A DNA stretch of 64,000 bases from the NCBI RefSeq assembly GCF_014191605.1, contig NZ_JACHWU010000001.1, positions 186,001-250,000 of the forward strand, written 5' to 3'. The notes beneath the pieces are model-generated. The model did no database searches. It was not told where the DNA came from and saw nothing but the letters and a program-made list of their open reading frames with translations. The position numbers were made by a program, and so were the translations under genes. Numbering within the stretch: the stretch's first letter is position 1; each line of letters starts with the position of its first letter. Below, piece by piece: positions 1-12,706 of this stretch. Source of the stretch: Prauserella isguenensis (GTDB taxonomy: Bacteria; Actinomycetota; Actinomycetes; Mycobacteriales; Pseudonocardiaceae).

Positions 1-2916
<2,916 letters not shown>

Positions 2917-2981
2917 TAGTCCGCCCCTCCGGAACGTTGCAATACGAAGAAAGTGTTACGACACATGGCTTTCCTTTGGCC

Positions 2982-3020
2982 GGCCGCGGGGCGGATCCGC
3001 ACTGGAACCGCCCCGCGGCC
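2982..3020 (-). promoter_or_regulatory. Perfect 13-bp GC-rich hairpin between rpoB and rpoC
   Basis: Arms 2982-2994 (GGCCGCGGGGCGG) and 3008-3020 are exact inverted repeats around a 13-nt loop. It begins 12 nt after the rpoB stop on the transcribed strand. No T-run follows, so it is not a standard terminator. It may be an mRNA processing or stability element, or a partial attenuator adjusting the beta/beta' ratio. The function is inferred. Confidence 0.6.
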
Positions 3021-3031
3021 ATGGCGGGCCG

Positions 3032-6000
3032 TTAACCCTGGACGATCTCGTCGGCGGACGGCGCCTCGTTGCGGGACAGGTTGATGCCGAGGTTGGCCGC
3101 GGCGCGCTCGAGGTCCTCGTCGTCGGAGTCGCGCATCTCGATGGCGGCACCGTCGCTGGAGAGCACCTCGACGTTCAGGCACAGCGACTGGAGCTCCTTC
3201 AGCAACACCTTGAAGGACTCCGGAATGCCCGGGGACGGCATGTTCTCGCCCTTGACGACGGCCTCGTAGACCTTCACGCGGCCGAGCACGTCGTCGGACT
3301 TGATGGTGAGCAGCTCCTGCAGCGTGTACGCCGCGCCGTAGGCCTGCATCGCCCAGCACTCCATCTCACCGAAGCGCTGGCCACCGAACTGTGCCTTACC
3401 GCCGAGCGGCTGCTGCGTGATCATCGAGTACGGACCCGTCGACCGCGCGTGGATCTTGTCGTCCACCATGTGGTGCAGCTTCAGCATGTACATGTAGCCG
3501 ACGGCCACCGGGTACGGGAACGGCTCGCCGGAACGGCCGTCGAGCAGCGTGGCCTTGCCGTCCTCGCCGACCATGCGCTCGCCGTCGCGGTTCGGCTTGG
3601 TCGACGACAGCAGGCCCATCAGCTCGGCCTCGCGCGCACCGTCGAACACCGGCGTCGCGGTGTTGGTACCCGGCTCGACGTCCAGCAGGTCCTCGGGCAA
3701 CTGCGACGCCCACTCCGGGGACCCTTCGACCTTCCAGCCCTGTGAGGCCAGCCAGCCGAGGTGCAGTTCCAGGATCTGCCCGATGTTCATACGACGCGGC
3801 ACACCGTGCGTGTTCAGCACGACGTCGACAGGGGTGCCGTCCGGGAGGAACGGCATGTCCTCGGTCGGCAGGATCTTGCCGACGACGCCCTTGTTGCCGT
3901 GCCGGCCGGCGAGCTTGTCGCCGTCCTGGACCTTCGACTTCTTCGCCACGTACACGCGGACGAGCTCGTTGACGCCCGGGGGCAGCTCGTCGTCCTCCTC
4001 GCGGGAGAACACGCGGATGCCGATGACCTTGCCGGTCTCGCCGTGCGGCACCTTCAGCGAGGTGTCGCGGACCTCGCGGGCCTTCTCACCGAAGATCGCG
4101 CGCAGCAGGCGCTCCTCCGGCGTCAGCTCCGTCTCGCCCTTCGGCGTGACCTTGCCGACCAGGATGTCGCCGTCGCGGACCTCGGCACCGATGCGGATGA
4201 TGCCGCGCTCGTCGAGGTCGGCCAGCACGTCCTCGGAGACGTTCGGGATGTCCCGGGTGATCTCCTCGGCACCGAGCTTGGTGTCGCGGGCGTCGATCTC
4301 GTGCTCCTCGATGTGGATCGAGGTCAGCACGTCGTCCTGGACCAGCCGCTGCGAGATGACGATGGCGTCCTCGTAGTTGTGGCCCTCCCACGGCATGACC
4401 GCCACGAGCAGGTTCTTGCCGAGCGCCATCTCGCCGTCCTCGGTGGACGGGCCGTCGGCCAGCACCTGGCCCTGCTCGACGCGGTCGCCCTCGGTGACCA
4501 CCGGGCGGTGGTTGAAGCACGTGCCCGCGTTGGTGCGGCGGAACTTGTAGAGCCCGTAGGTCTTCCGCTTCCCGTCGTCGTGCATGACGGTGATCATGTC
4601 CGCGGACAGCTCCTCGACCACACCGGCCTGCTCGGCGACGACCACGTCACCGGCGTCGACGGCCGCGGTGAGCTCGACACCCGTACCGACCAGCGGCGAC
4701 GAGGCCTGCAGCAGCGGCACCGCCTGCCGCTGCATGTTGGCACCCATGAGCGCACGGTTGGCATCGTCGTGCTCGAGGAACGGGATCATGCCGGTCGCGA
4801 CGGAGACCATCTGCCGCGGCGACACGTCCATGTAGTCGATGTCCTGCGGGTCGATCAGCTCGACCTCGCCGCCCTTACGGCGACCCAGGACACCTTCCTC
4901 GGCGAACGTCCCGTCCTCGTTCAGCGGCGCGTTGGCCTGCGCCTTGACGTAACGGTCCTCCTCGTCGGCGGTCAGGTAGTGCACCTCGTCGGTGACCCGG
5001 CCGTCGACGACCTTCCGGTACGGCGTCTCGATGAAGCCGAACGGGTTGACGCGCCCGTAGGAGCACAGCGAGCCGATCAGACCGATGTTCGGCCCCTCCG
5101 GCGTCTCGATCGGGCACATACGGCCGTAGTGGCTGGGGTGAACGTCTCGCACGTCCATGCCCGCACGCTCACGGGACAGACCGCCCGGGCCCAGCGCCGA
5201 GAGACGACGCTTGTGGGTCAGACCCGAAAGCGGGTTGTTCTGGTCCATGAACTGCGACAGCTGCGAGGTACCGAAGAACTCGCGGATCGCGGCGACGACC
5301 GGGCGGATGTTGATCAGCGTCTGCGGCGTGATCGCCTCGACGTCCTGAGTGGTCATCCGCTCGCGGACCACGCGCTCCATGCGGGACAGGCCCACGCGGA
5401 TCTGGTTCTGGATCAGCTCGCCGACCGTGCGCAGGCGACGGTTGCCGAAGTGGTCGATGTCGTCGGTCTCGACGGGCACCTCGGTCTCGCCCGGCTGCAT
5501 CGTCTCCTCGCCCGCGTGCAGGCGGACGAGGTACTCGATGGTCGTGACGATGTCTTCCTCGGTCAGCGTGCCGGTCTCGTACGGCAGGTCGATGCCGAGC
5601 TTCTTGTTGATCTTGTACCGGCCGACCTTGGCGAGGTCGTAGCGCTTGTCCTTGAAGAACAGGTTCTCCAGGAGCGTCTGCGCGCTCTCCTTCGTCGGCG
5701 GCTCACCGGGGCGCAGCTTGCGGTAGATGTCGAGCAGCGCTTCGTCGGTGCCGGCCGTCGAGTCCTTCTCGAGCGTCGCGAGCAGCGTCTCGGAGAACGA
5801 GAAACGCTCGCGGATCTGCTCGGTCGTCCAGCCGAGGGCCTTCAGCAGGACGGTGACCGGCTGGCGGCGCTTGCGGTCGATGCGCACACCGACGGTGTCG
5901 CGCTTGTCGACGTCGAACTCGAGCCACGCACCCCGACTCGGAATGATCTTGACGCTGAAGACGTCCTTGTCCGTCGACTTGTCGATGGCCTGGTCGTAGT

Positions 6001-6526
6001 AGACACCGGGCGACCGGACGAGCTGCGAGACGACGACACGCTCGGTGCCGTTGATGATGAACGTGCCCTTGTCGGTCATCACGGGGAAGTCGCCCATGAA
6101 GACCGTCTGGCTCTTGATCTCGCCGGTGTTGTTGTTGACGAACTCGGCGGTGACGAACAGCGGCGCCGCGTACGTCATGTCCTTGTCCTTGCACTCCTCG
6201 ACCGAGGCCTTCACCTCGTCGAAGCGCGGGTCGGAGAAGGAGAGGGACATCGAACCGGAGAAGTCCTCGATGGGCGAGATCTCGCCCAGAACTTCTGCGA
6301 GGCCACCGAGCGGGTTCTCGTCGCCGTCGTTGACGGCGCGTTCGAACCACGCCTCGGAACCGGTGAACCATTCGAAAGACCGGATCTGCACGTCGAGCAG
6401 GTCAGGAGTAGCCAGCGGTTCACGGATCTTCGCGAATGAGACCCGCTTCGGTGCTCCTGGAATTCCCGTTGACGAGCGCGTCGAGGTGGTCGCAGCAGTG
6501 GCCTGATTCGCGGGAGAGACTGCCAA
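3032..6526 (-). CDS. rpoB: DNA-directed RNA polymerase subunit beta
   Basis: Second-largest RNA polymerase subunit, 1164 residues from the chosen start, the normal actinobacterial length. I chose TTG at 6526 (product [12 protein letters not shown]) because GGAAGGA lies 6 nt upstream and the N-terminus matches related actinomycetes. An in-frame ATG at 6547 would add seven residues. The rifampicin pocket near residues 420-446 reads LSQFMDQNN...THKRR...SALGPGGL, the susceptible form with the usual Asp, His and Ser residues. The [10 protein letters not shown] motif follows. It is preceded by its own promoter and leader and by the mce cluster, not directly by rplL. Confidence 0.98.
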   Translation of the reverse strand: MAVSPANQATAATTSTRSSTGIPGAPKRVSFAKIREPLATPDLLDVQIRSFEWFTGSEAWFERAVNDGDENPLGGLAEVLGEISPIEDFSGSMSLSFSDPRFDEVKASVEECKDKDMTYAAPLFVTAEFVNNNTGEIKSQTVFMGDFPVMTDKGTFIINGTERVVVSQLVRSPGVYYDQAIDKSTDKDVFSVKIIPSRGAWLEFDVDKRDTVGVRIDRKRRQPVTVLLKALGWTTEQIRERFSFSETLLATLEKDSTAGTDEALLDIYRKLRPGEPPTKESAQTLLENLFFKDKRYDLAKVGRYKINKKLGIDLPYETGTLTEEDIVTTIEYLVRLHAGEETMQPGETEVPVETDDIDHFGNRRLRTVGELIQNQIRVGLSRMERVVRERMTTQDVEAITPQTLINIRPVVAAIREFFGTSQLSQFMDQNNPLSGLTHKRRLSALGPGGLSRERAGMDVRDVHPSHYGRMCPIETPEGPNIGLIGSLCSYGRVNPFGFIETPYRKVVDGRVTDEVHYLTADEEDRYVKAQANAPLNEDGTFAEEGVLGRRKGGEVELIDPQDIDYMDVSPRQMVSVATGMIPFLEHDDANRALMGANMQRQAVPLLQASSPLVGTGVELTAAVDAGDVVVAEQAGVVEELSADMITVMHDDGKRKTYGLYKFRRTNAGTCFNHRPVVTEGDRVEQGQVLADGPSTEDGEMALGKNLLVAVMPWEGHNYEDAIVISQRLVQDDVLTSIHIEEHEIDARDTKLGAEEITRDIPNVSEDVLADLDERGIIRIGAEVRDGDILVGKVTPKGETELTPEERLLRAIFGEKAREVRDTSLKVPHGETGKVIGIRVFSREEDDELPPGVNELVRVYVAKKSKVQDGDKLAGRHGNKGVVGKILPTEDMPFLPDGTPVDVVLNTHGVPRRMNIGQILELHLGWLASQGWKVEGSPEWASQLPEDLLDVEPGTNTATPVFDGAREAELMGLLSSTKPNRDGERMVGEDGKATLLDGRSGEPFPYPVAVGYMYMLKLHHMVDDKIHARSTGPYSMITQQPLGGKAQFGGQRFGEMECWAMQAYGAAYTLQELLTIKSDDVLGRVKVYEAVVKGENMPSPGIPESFKVLLKELQSLCLNVEVLSSDGAAIEMRDSDDEDLERAAANLGINLSRNEAPSADEIVQG

Positions 6527-6661
6527 GATGCGTCCTTCCGGGGACATAAGCGGTTGAGCAGCCGCGTAGCGACGAGCAACACGAACTGTCAAGGGTGCGG
6601 TAGTGCCGACCATCCTAGCTACCACGAATGGGCAGCATGAAAGTGGGCAGCGCAAAGGAGC

Positions 6662-6691
6662 AGTCTAGCCCCGAAGACGGCGACTTGTCGA
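6662..6691 (-). promoter_or_regulatory. Principal promoter of rpoBC
   Basis: Read on the minus strand, TCGACA (6686-6691) is followed after 18 nt by TAGACT (6662-6667), close to the housekeeping sigma consensus of actinomycetes. Initiation near 6655 gives a leader of about 130 nt before the TTG start of rpoB. A second, weaker -10-like TAGGAT lies at 6612-6617. The stretch 6527-6911 holds no gene, only this promoter region and a small hairpin. Confidence 0.7.
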
Positions 6692-6867
6692 GGGGGCACG
6701 CCCAAGACGTGGGGCCCAGCCTCGTTCGCTCGTCTCCGGCTCGCCTCCCGCAAGGCTCGCCATTGCCTGTAAGCGTGAACCCCCGTGAGCGCTGAGTCAA
6801 GCATTCACACGCCGGATGCGCCGGGCGGAGGAGTACGAAATAGATCACGTAAGACCGACTCTGGACA

Positions 6868-6894
6868 GCCGGGCCGCCGGTATGGCAGCCCGGC
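6868..6894 (-). terminator. Weak hairpin after the mce cluster
   Basis: Seven-base arms GCCGGGC/GCCCGGC at 6868-6874 and 6888-6894, about 18 nt past the stop of the last mce-cluster gene. There is no T-tract, so any termination would be partial and Rho may be needed. Tentative. Confidence 0.3.
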
Positions 6895-6911
6895 CGTCGG
6901 AGCGGTCCGCA

Positions 6912-8084
6912 TCAGTTCCCGCCCTGGTCACCGCCGTTCTGTCCGCCCTGCTGGCCGCCGTTCTGACCGCCCTGCTGGCCGCCGCCGGGCAGCGGTGCGC
7001 CGGAGGGGTCCTGCGACTGGCCGGGCGCAGGCGCGGGCTGCTGCGCGGCGTAGGTGTCGAGGTTCGTCACCTTCCACGTGCCGCCCTGCTTCTGTGTCTC
7101 CAGCCACATCGCGGCGCCGCCCACGGCCGGCTGCTTGTCCGACGGCCGCGTGGCCGCCTGGTCGATGAACACCATGACGCGGGCGCGGTCGCCGTCGAGG
7201 TTGACGACCGCACTGCGCGCCGCGTGCACCGTCACGACGATCTTCTGATCCGGCGCGAGCCGCTTGATCTCGCCCATGAGCGCGTCGTACTTCTGCTTCA
7301 CCTCACCACCGGCGAGCAGCTCGTTCGCCGCCTTCTCGGTCTTGCCGAGGTTGTTGTGGTCGATGGAGAACAGCCGCTCGGCCGCCTTCTCCATGGCCTC
7401 CTTGGCCTCGCTCGTTCCCGGACCGTCGACCAGCGCGGCGTTCGACGTCGCCGCCCGCGCCTCACTGCCCTTGATCTGGAAGAACACCGCGGCGCCCGCC
7501 AACAGCAGGCCGACGACGAGCAGGACCGCGAGTGCTGCGTAGCCCGGCTTCCTGCGGGTCCTGCCGCTGCGACCGGGCCTGCGCACCGCGACCGCCGGCG
7601 TTCCCGGTTCCTCGGCGTCGAGCGTCTCGCCCTCGTCGAGGCTCGCAGGCTTGGCCCTGCCACCGTCCTTCGACTTACGCCGGGGCCCGGATCGCGCCCC
7701 CGTCTTCGCGGCGCCGTCGTCCGCGTCGGCCTCGGCGTCGTCTGCGTCGTCTGCGTCGTCTGCGTCGTCTGCCTTTGCGTCTGCGTCGTCTGCGTCGTCT
7801 GCCTTTGCGTCTGCGTCGGCGTCTGCGTCGTATGCTGCGGCGTCGGCCTGACGGTCGCCGACCGTGCCCGTCTCGTCCTCGGGCTCGGACGCCACCGGCC
7901 CGACACGGTCCGGCCCGCTCGCCGCGGTGCCGGTGTCTCCGGCCGCGGGCGCCTCGGCCTGCTCGGCGGACTCGGTCGTCTCCACGTCCTCGGCGGAACC
8001 CGGCTTGCGCAGACCCGCGACCTTGTGACGGCGCGTCGGCGTCGGGCGCGGCTGCGGGGTGGGCTTGCGACGGTTCGGTGGCAC
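6912..8084 (-). CDS. Mce-associated membrane protein (last gene of the mce cluster)
   Basis: A 390-residue protein: a basic, proline-rich N-terminus; a long Asp/Ala-rich low-complexity stretch at about residues 78-125; one membrane segment near 190-212 (AALAVLLVVGLLLAGAAVFF); and a C-terminal extracytoplasmic domain of the kind found in Mce-associated proteins. It ends in a Gly/Gln/Asn-rich tail with QGGQNGG repeats. The GTG start has GGAG upstream. Position at the end of the mceA-F cluster supports a role in assembling or stabilising the lipid importer at the envelope. The molecular function of this family is not settled. Confidence 0.8.
   Translation of the reverse strand: MPPNRRKPTPQPRPTPTRRHKVAGLRKPGSAEDVETTESAEQAEAPAAGDTGTAASGPDRVGPVASEPEDETGTVGDRQADAAAYDADADADAKADDADDADAKADDADDADDADDAEADADDGAAKTGARSGPRRKSKDGGRAKPASLDEGETLDAEEPGTPAVAVRRPGRSGRTRRKPGYAALAVLLVVGLLLAGAAVFFQIKGSEARAATSNAALVDGPGTSEAKEAMEKAAERLFSIDHNNLGKTEKAANELLAGGEVKQKYDALMGEIKRLAPDQKIVVTVHAARSAVVNLDGDRARVMVFIDQAATRPSDKQPAVGGAAMWLETQKQGGTWKVTNLDTYAAQQPAPAPGQSQDPSGAPLPGGGQQGGQNGGQQGGQNGGDQGGN
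7741..7830 (-). repeat. 9/12-bp microsatellite-like array inside the Mce-associated gene
   Basis: Repeats of TCTGCGTCG (9 bp) and TCTGCCTTTGCG (12 bp), with a 30-bp composite unit present twice. All units are multiples of 3, so the frame is kept, giving Ala/Asp/Lys repeats (ADD, AKADD). Length variation between strains is expected. Confidence 0.85.
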
Positions 8085-8154
8085 GGTAGGACTCCGTTCT
8101 GGGCTGCTGCGCGGTTCGTGGGCGCTGCGCGGTTCGGGTGCGCTGCGGGTGCGC

Positions 8155-8994
8155 TTACTGCTGCCCGCCGCCGGTGACGGGCACGTCGCCGATCTGCGAC
8201 ACCTTCCACGGGCCGTCCTCGCCGTCCCGCGTGAGCTGCACCTCGAGCCGCATGGTCTTCATGCCCTGCTGCTGACCGCGCTTGATGTCGGCACTCGCCG
8301 CGACGATGGCGCTGGCCTTGCCCTCACGGTCGTTGAGCTCGCTGACGGCGACGTCGTGCACGGTGGTCGTCACCTTGGACTTCGCCTTGGTGATCGCCTC
8401 CCGGTAGGTCTTCTCGGCCTGCGAGATCTGGTTCGCCAGCTCGCCGGTGGCGAGCTCCTTCTGCCTGCTGAAGTACTCGTCCAACTTCGTGTGGTCGAGT
8501 TCGGTGAAGGCCGTCACGGCCTGGCCCGCGACCCGCGTGACGTCCTGCCGCTCCGCGGCGATCTCGGCGTCGTCCCCGGTGGCGCTCACCAGCCACCACA
8601 CGCCGAACACCGCGGCCACGACCAGTCCGGCCGTGGCGAACGCGGCCGCGCCCAGCAACGCCCAGCGCGGCGGTCCCGACCGCTCGCCCCCGTCGGTGCG
8701 GTCCTCCTCAGCCGTGCCGTCGTCGGTGGTGCTGTCGTCGTCGATGGTGCTGCCGTCGTCGGAGTCGTCGGCGCCCGACTCCGCCGCATCGGCGTCCGCG
8801 CCGGCTGCGTCCGTGGCCGCGTCGGCGTCGTCGGCACCGCCGGACACCGAGTCGGACGCCGAGCCGGTGTCCGGGGACTCCGCCGGCTCCACGTTTTCCG
8901 GATCCGCCGCTCCCGGAACGCCGGTGCCGGTCGCGCCGGTGCCGTCTTCCGCGTCGCCGGTGGCGCGGGCCTTCTCCGGCTCGTCCGAACTCAT
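8155..8994 (-). CDS. Mce-associated membrane protein
   Basis: A 279-residue protein with the same plan as its downstream neighbour: an acidic disordered cytoplasmic N-terminus of about 108 residues, a single membrane helix (ALLGAAAFATAGLVVAAVFGV) and a C-terminal domain of about 140 residues with a predicted helix and sheet. It lies 54 bp after mceF on the same strand. Both proteins probably belong to the group that helps Mce complexes fold or localise, but the sequences differ enough to be paralogues rather than a recent duplication. Confidence 0.8.
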   Translation of the reverse strand: MSSDEPEKARATGDAEDGTGATGTGVPGAADPENVEPAESPDTGSASDSVSGGADDADAATDAAGADADAAESGADDSDDGSTIDDDSTTDDGTAEEDRTDGGERSGPPRWALLGAAAFATAGLVVAAVFGVWWLVSATGDDAEIAAERQDVTRVAGQAVTAFTELDHTKLDEYFSRQKELATGELANQISQAEKTYREAITKAKSKVTTTVHDVAVSELNDREGKASAIVAASADIKRGQQQGMKTMRLEVQLTRDGEDGPWKVSQIGDVPVTGGGQQ

Positions 8995-9048
8995 AACGCT
9001 CCAGGGTATTGCGGTCGTGTCAGCTTGCTGTGTGTCGTCCTGACCGGC

Positions 9049-10311
9049 TCACGGCCGGCCCAGGCCTGCGAGCTGGTCGAGGCTCGTGATGTCGAGCCCC
9101 GGGCTGCTCGCCACGCCGGGGGTGCCGCGCAGCGAGGCCAGCTCCTCCTCGTCCCGCGTCGAGTTCTCCTCCACCTGTTGCTGGCTCGGCTTGACCGGGA
9201 CACCGTGATACGGCGCGTTCTGCGAGCCACGCACGCTGATCGGGCTGCCGGCCGGCTCGGCACAGTAGGCGTCGTCCTTGGGAGGCCGCTCGGAGGTGTC
9301 GTTGCCGGGACGGTACTCGTCGGGCGAACGGTAACCCTTGGTGCATGCAGGCGGGTTGAACAGGTTCAGCGCGAGGCCGAGGTGCGCGGTGCCGTCACCG
9401 GGTGTGACCGAGTAGGCGCCGCCGGTCACCATGGGGTAGGCGATGAACATCATCTCCAGCCCGTCCTGCCGGGGGACCAGCAGATTCGACGTCGTCAACA
9501 GGTTCGCCGTGAGCGCCGACAGGCCCGGTCCGGTCTCGGCCAGCACCCGCTGCACCTGGTCGCCGACCTGCGGGGCGACGTCGACGAGCTTGCGGAGGTC
9601 GGCGTCGGAGTCCTTCAGCGTCTGCGACAGCTTGCGCAGATCGCGGCTGAACGAGCGCATCGACCCGGACAGCTCGTTCTGCGTACGCAGCACCTTCGTG
9701 CCCGAGTCGAGCAGCTCCACCGTCTGCGGCACGTGCTCGGAGGCCACCTTCGTAAAATCCCGGGTGGTGTCCATCAGCTGCTGCAGGTCGCGGCCGGTGC
9801 CGTTGAACGCGTCGTAGGACTCGTCGACGACGGTGCGCAGCGAATCGGTCGGCACCGACTTGGCCAGCGACGACAGGTCGCCGATCAGTTTCTCCGTCGG
9901 CACGGGCGTGGTCGTGTTCCGCGAGTCGATGACCGAACCGGCCTCCAGGAACGGTCCACCGGAACTCTGCGGCTGCAGGTCGACGTACTGTTCACCGACC
10001 GCGGACCGGTTCGCCACGACGGCCTTCAGATCGGCGGGCACGGGCGGCGCGTCCGCTTCGATGTCCAGTTCGGCCTCGGTGCCGTCCTCGGTCAGGCTGA
10101 GCGGACCGACCGTGCCGATGTTGTAGCCGCGGTAGGTCACCTCGGCGCCGGTGAAGATTCCGCCCGACTCGGCCAGCTGCAGCTGCACGCTGTAGCCGCC
10201 CTGGCCGAAGGTCTCCTCGACGTCGGTGAACCGCACGAGGGCGTACACGACGGCGACCACCGAGATGATCACGAACACCACGAGCTGGATCTTGGTCTTG
10301 CGCACCAGCAT
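9049..10311 (-). CDS. mceF: Mce family protein, sixth in cluster (MceF)
   Basis: A 420-residue MlaD/Mce-domain protein. An N-terminal membrane anchor (residues 8-26) is followed by the Mce domain (GGYSVQLQLAESGGIFTGAEV through about residue 115) and then a long helical region with coiled-coil character. Mce proteins form the periplasmic tunnel that carries lipids or sterols to the YrbE permease. Its start overlaps the stop of mceE by one base (TGATG), so translation is probably coupled. The subunit letter is assigned by order only. Confidence 0.9.
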   Translation of the reverse strand: MLVRKTKIQLVVFVIISVVAVVYALVRFTDVEETFGQGGYSVQLQLAESGGIFTGAEVTYRGYNIGTVGPLSLTEDGTEAELDIEADAPPVPADLKAVVANRSAVGEQYVDLQPQSSGGPFLEAGSVIDSRNTTTPVPTEKLIGDLSSLAKSVPTDSLRTVVDESYDAFNGTGRDLQQLMDTTRDFTKVASEHVPQTVELLDSGTKVLRTQNELSGSMRSFSRDLRKLSQTLKDSDADLRKLVDVAPQVGDQVQRVLAETGPGLSALTANLLTTSNLLVPRQDGLEMMFIAYPMVTGGAYSVTPGDGTAHLGLALNLFNPPACTKGYRSPDEYRPGNDTSERPPKDDAYCAEPAGSPISVRGSQNAPYHGVPVKPSQQQVEENSTRDEEELASLRGTPGVASSPGLDITSLDQLAGLGRP

Positions 10312-11525
10312 CAGTTACCGCCCCCTGACAGGCTCTCGAAGATCCCCTCGACGCCCGACGACGACTGTTGCGAGGTCCGCCCGTCCTGCCCGCCGGACTG
10401 CTGCGACCCGGACTGCCCGGACGATTCGCCCAGCGGCAGCGGCGGCGGGTTGTCACCGGTTCCCTCGCGCGGCGACGTGAGGTTGCCCGGCAGCGAGACG
10501 TCCTGGAGCGGGTTCTGCCTGCTGCGGCCGAGGTTGGCCAGCACTTCCTGCAGGTCCAGGTCCATGTCGACGTAGAGGTTGAAGTAGTCGCCCTTGGCGC
10601 CCTTCACGGCCTGGTCGGTGAACGGGTAGCTGAGCAGCAGCTCGAGCGACTTCGGCAGGTCCGAACCCGCCTCGCCGAGCTTGCGCAGCACCGGCATGAG
10701 GGACTTCAGGTTCGCGACCAGATCCTCCTGGCTCTGGTTGATGGTCCGTGTGGCGACGCCGGACACCCGGTTGAGCGCCTGCAGCATCGTCACCAGCTGG
10801 CCCCGTTGCTGCTCCAGGACCTCCAGACCGGGGCCCAGATTCTCGATGGCACCCGCGATGCGGTCCTTCTGCCCCTTCAGGCTCATCGAGAGCCGGTTCA
10901 GGCCGTCCAGCGCGCTGGTGATGTCGCCCGACTGCGCGTCGAGCGCCGACACCAGCTGGTTGGCATTGCGCAGCAGGCCCTTGATGTCCTGCTCGTTGCC
11001 GGACAGCGCCGTGTTCAGTTCCTGGGTGATGTTGTTCAGCTGTTCCACGCCACCGCCGTTGAGCAGCATCGACAGCGCGCCGAGCACTTCCTCGACCTCG
11101 ACGCTACGGTCGGTGCGCTCCACCGGGATCGTGTCGCCCTCGGCCAGTTCGGCCTCGGCCGGGTCCTGCCCCGGAGGGCTCAGCTGGACGTACTTCTCGC
11201 CGAGCAGGCTGGACTGACGCAGGTTCGCGATCGCGTTCGCCGGGAGCTCGACGTCGTTGTTGATCAGCAGCGTGACCTCGGCCGTCCACCCGTCGCGGGC
11301 CAGGCCGATCTTCTCGACCCTGCCCACCGACACCTCGTTCACCTTGACGCCGGACTGCGGCACGAGGTCGAGGACGTCGCGGAACTGAACCTTCACGCGG
11401 TACGGGTCGTCGCCCAAGTCGGCGCCACCCGGCAGTGGGAGGTCGTACACGCCGGAGAACCCGCAGCCGGACACGGCGAGCATCGCGGCGGCAGCACCCG
11501 CGGACAGCAGCTTGCGGAACTTCAC
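10311..11525 (-). CDS. mceE: Mce family lipoprotein, fifth in cluster (MceE/LprK type)
   Basis: 404 residues from the GTG at 11525, which overlaps the mceD stop (GTGA). The N-terminus is a lipoprotein signal (KFRKLLSAGAAAAMLAVSGC), with Cys in the lipobox. This is the usual lipid-anchored member of Mce operons and fits position five. The Mce domain follows (PYRVKVQFRDV, GVKVNEVSVGRVEKI), then a long helical part and a Gly/Ser/Gln-rich tail. A longer frame extending upstream lies inside mceD and is rejected because it would place the signal peptide internally. Confidence 0.92.
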   Translation of the reverse strand: MKFRKLLSAGAAAAMLAVSGCGFSGVYDLPLPGGADLGDDPYRVKVQFRDVLDLVPQSGVKVNEVSVGRVEKIGLARDGWTAEVTLLINNDVELPANAIANLRQSSLLGEKYVQLSPPGQDPAEAELAEGDTIPVERTDRSVEVEEVLGALSMLLNGGGVEQLNNITQELNTALSGNEQDIKGLLRNANQLVSALDAQSGDITSALDGLNRLSMSLKGQKDRIAGAIENLGPGLEVLEQQRGQLVTMLQALNRVSGVATRTINQSQEDLVANLKSLMPVLRKLGEAGSDLPKSLELLLSYPFTDQAVKGAKGDYFNLYVDMDLDLQEVLANLGRSRQNPLQDVSLPGNLTSPREGTGDNPPPLPLGESSGQSGSQQSGGQDGRTSQQSSSGVEGIFESLSGGGN

Positions 11526-12706
11526 TGGCCACCTCCCGAGGACAGCACCTGCTGCGTCACCGGGAGCGGCAGCGGCGGCAGCTCGCCGTTGTTCAGCGCG
11601 TGCACCGACTGCGCCAGCGACGGCAGCGGCACGTTGTTGTCCACGACGTCGGCCACGCCCTGGCACACGTTGCCGACGGCGTCGAGCGCGTCCGGTGTCT
11701 GCTTGAGCAGGTTGCACACCATCGTCGCCGGCGGTTGCGTGAGCTCGTTGAGGTTCGCCCTGGCGTCGAGGGTTCCCGACGAGGCGTTGTAGGTGTTGGC
11801 CAGGTTCGTCAGCGCGAGCGGACCGATGTCGAGCGTCTCGGCGAGGGCCCCGCGCTGTTCGACGAGCACCCGCGTGACGCTCGCCAGTTTGTCCACGTTG
11901 GACTTGAGCTTGCCCCTGTTGTTCTCGACGAAGCCCTTGACCGACGTCAGCGCCTCGCCGAGCTGTGCGACCGTCGCCGACAGGTTCTCGCGCTCACCCG
12001 ACAGGTATCCGCTGACGTCGGCGAGCTGCTGTTCGAACTTCCGCACCGTCTGGTCGCTGTTCGCCAACGTCGTGGAGAACTTCGCCAGGTTCTCGACCGT
12101 GGCGAACAGGTCGCCCGAGTTGCCGGACAACGTCCCGGCCGCCTTGCCGAGCTTGGTGATCGTGTCGTTCAGGGCCTTGCCGTTGCCGTCGAGGTTGTTC
12201 GCGGTGGTGTCGAGCAGGTCCGACAGCGAACCGTTCTTGTTGGCGCCGTTCGGGCCGAGCGATTCGGACACCCGGCTCAGGCTCTCGGCGAGCTCGTCGA
12301 CCTCGAGCGGCACCTCGGTGCGGTCCTGGCTGATCGTCGCGCCCGCGTCGAGCGTCGGGCCGCCGGTGTAGGCGGGTGCGAGCTGCACGTACCGGTCCGA
12401 CACCAGCGACGGCGCCACGATGATCGCCTTCGCATCGGCCGGGATCTGCACGTCACGGTCGTAGGTCATCTCCACGAGCACGCGCTCGCCCTGCGGCTCG
12501 ACGTTCGTGACCTCGCCCATCTCGACGCCGAGCACGCGGACGGTGTTGCCCTCGTACAGGCCGATCGCGCTCGGGAAGTACGCGCTGACCCGCTTGCTGC
12601 CCGCGTCCTTGAGCGTCCACCACAGTCCGCCCGCGACGACGAGCGCGAGCACGATGGCGATCGTGACGCCCTGGGCGAGCCGCTGACCGAATCGAGTGGT
12701 GATCAT
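11522..12706 (-). CDS. mceD: Mce family protein, fourth in cluster (MceD)
   Basis: 394 residues starting MITTRFGQRLA at an ATG that overlaps the mceC stop (ATGA). One N-terminal membrane helix, the Mce domain to about residue 120 (SAYFPSAIGLYEGNTVRVLGV), a helical middle and a proline-rich end. Part of the periplasmic lipid channel. The overlapping starts and stops across mceA-F indicate a single translationally coupled operon. Confidence 0.92.
   Translation of the reverse strand: MITTRFGQRLAQGVTIAIVLALVVAGGLWWTLKDAGSKRVSAYFPSAIGLYEGNTVRVLGVEMGEVTNVEPQGERVLVEMTYDRDVQIPADAKAIIVAPSLVSDRYVQLAPAYTGGPTLDAGATISQDRTEVPLEVDELAESLSRVSESLGPNGANKNGSLSDLLDTTANNLDGNGKALNDTITKLGKAAGTLSGNSGDLFATVENLAKFSTTLANSDQTVRKFEQQLADVSGYLSGERENLSATVAQLGEALTSVKGFVENNRGKLKSNVDKLASVTRVLVEQRGALAETLDIGPLALTNLANTYNASSGTLDARANLNELTQPPATMVCNLLKQTPDALDAVGNVCQGVADVVDNNVPLPSLAQSVHALNNGELPPLPLPVTQQVLSSGGGQ

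Noticed and set aside
5200-5280. Possible rifampicin-resistant or duplicated-type rpoB
   Set aside because: The resistance-determining region carries the susceptible residues throughout; no second rpoB is present here.
3761-6439. 892-codon plus-strand frame opposite rpoB
   Set aside because: Composition (Val/Asp/Leu/Arg repeats) is that of an antisense shadow; no domain is visible and the opposite strand is a complete rpoB.
10311-11717. Longer MceE reading frame starting inside mceD
   Set aside because: It would put the lipoprotein signal and lipobox in the middle of the protein. The GTG at 11525 gives the expected lipoprotein and an overlapping stop/start.
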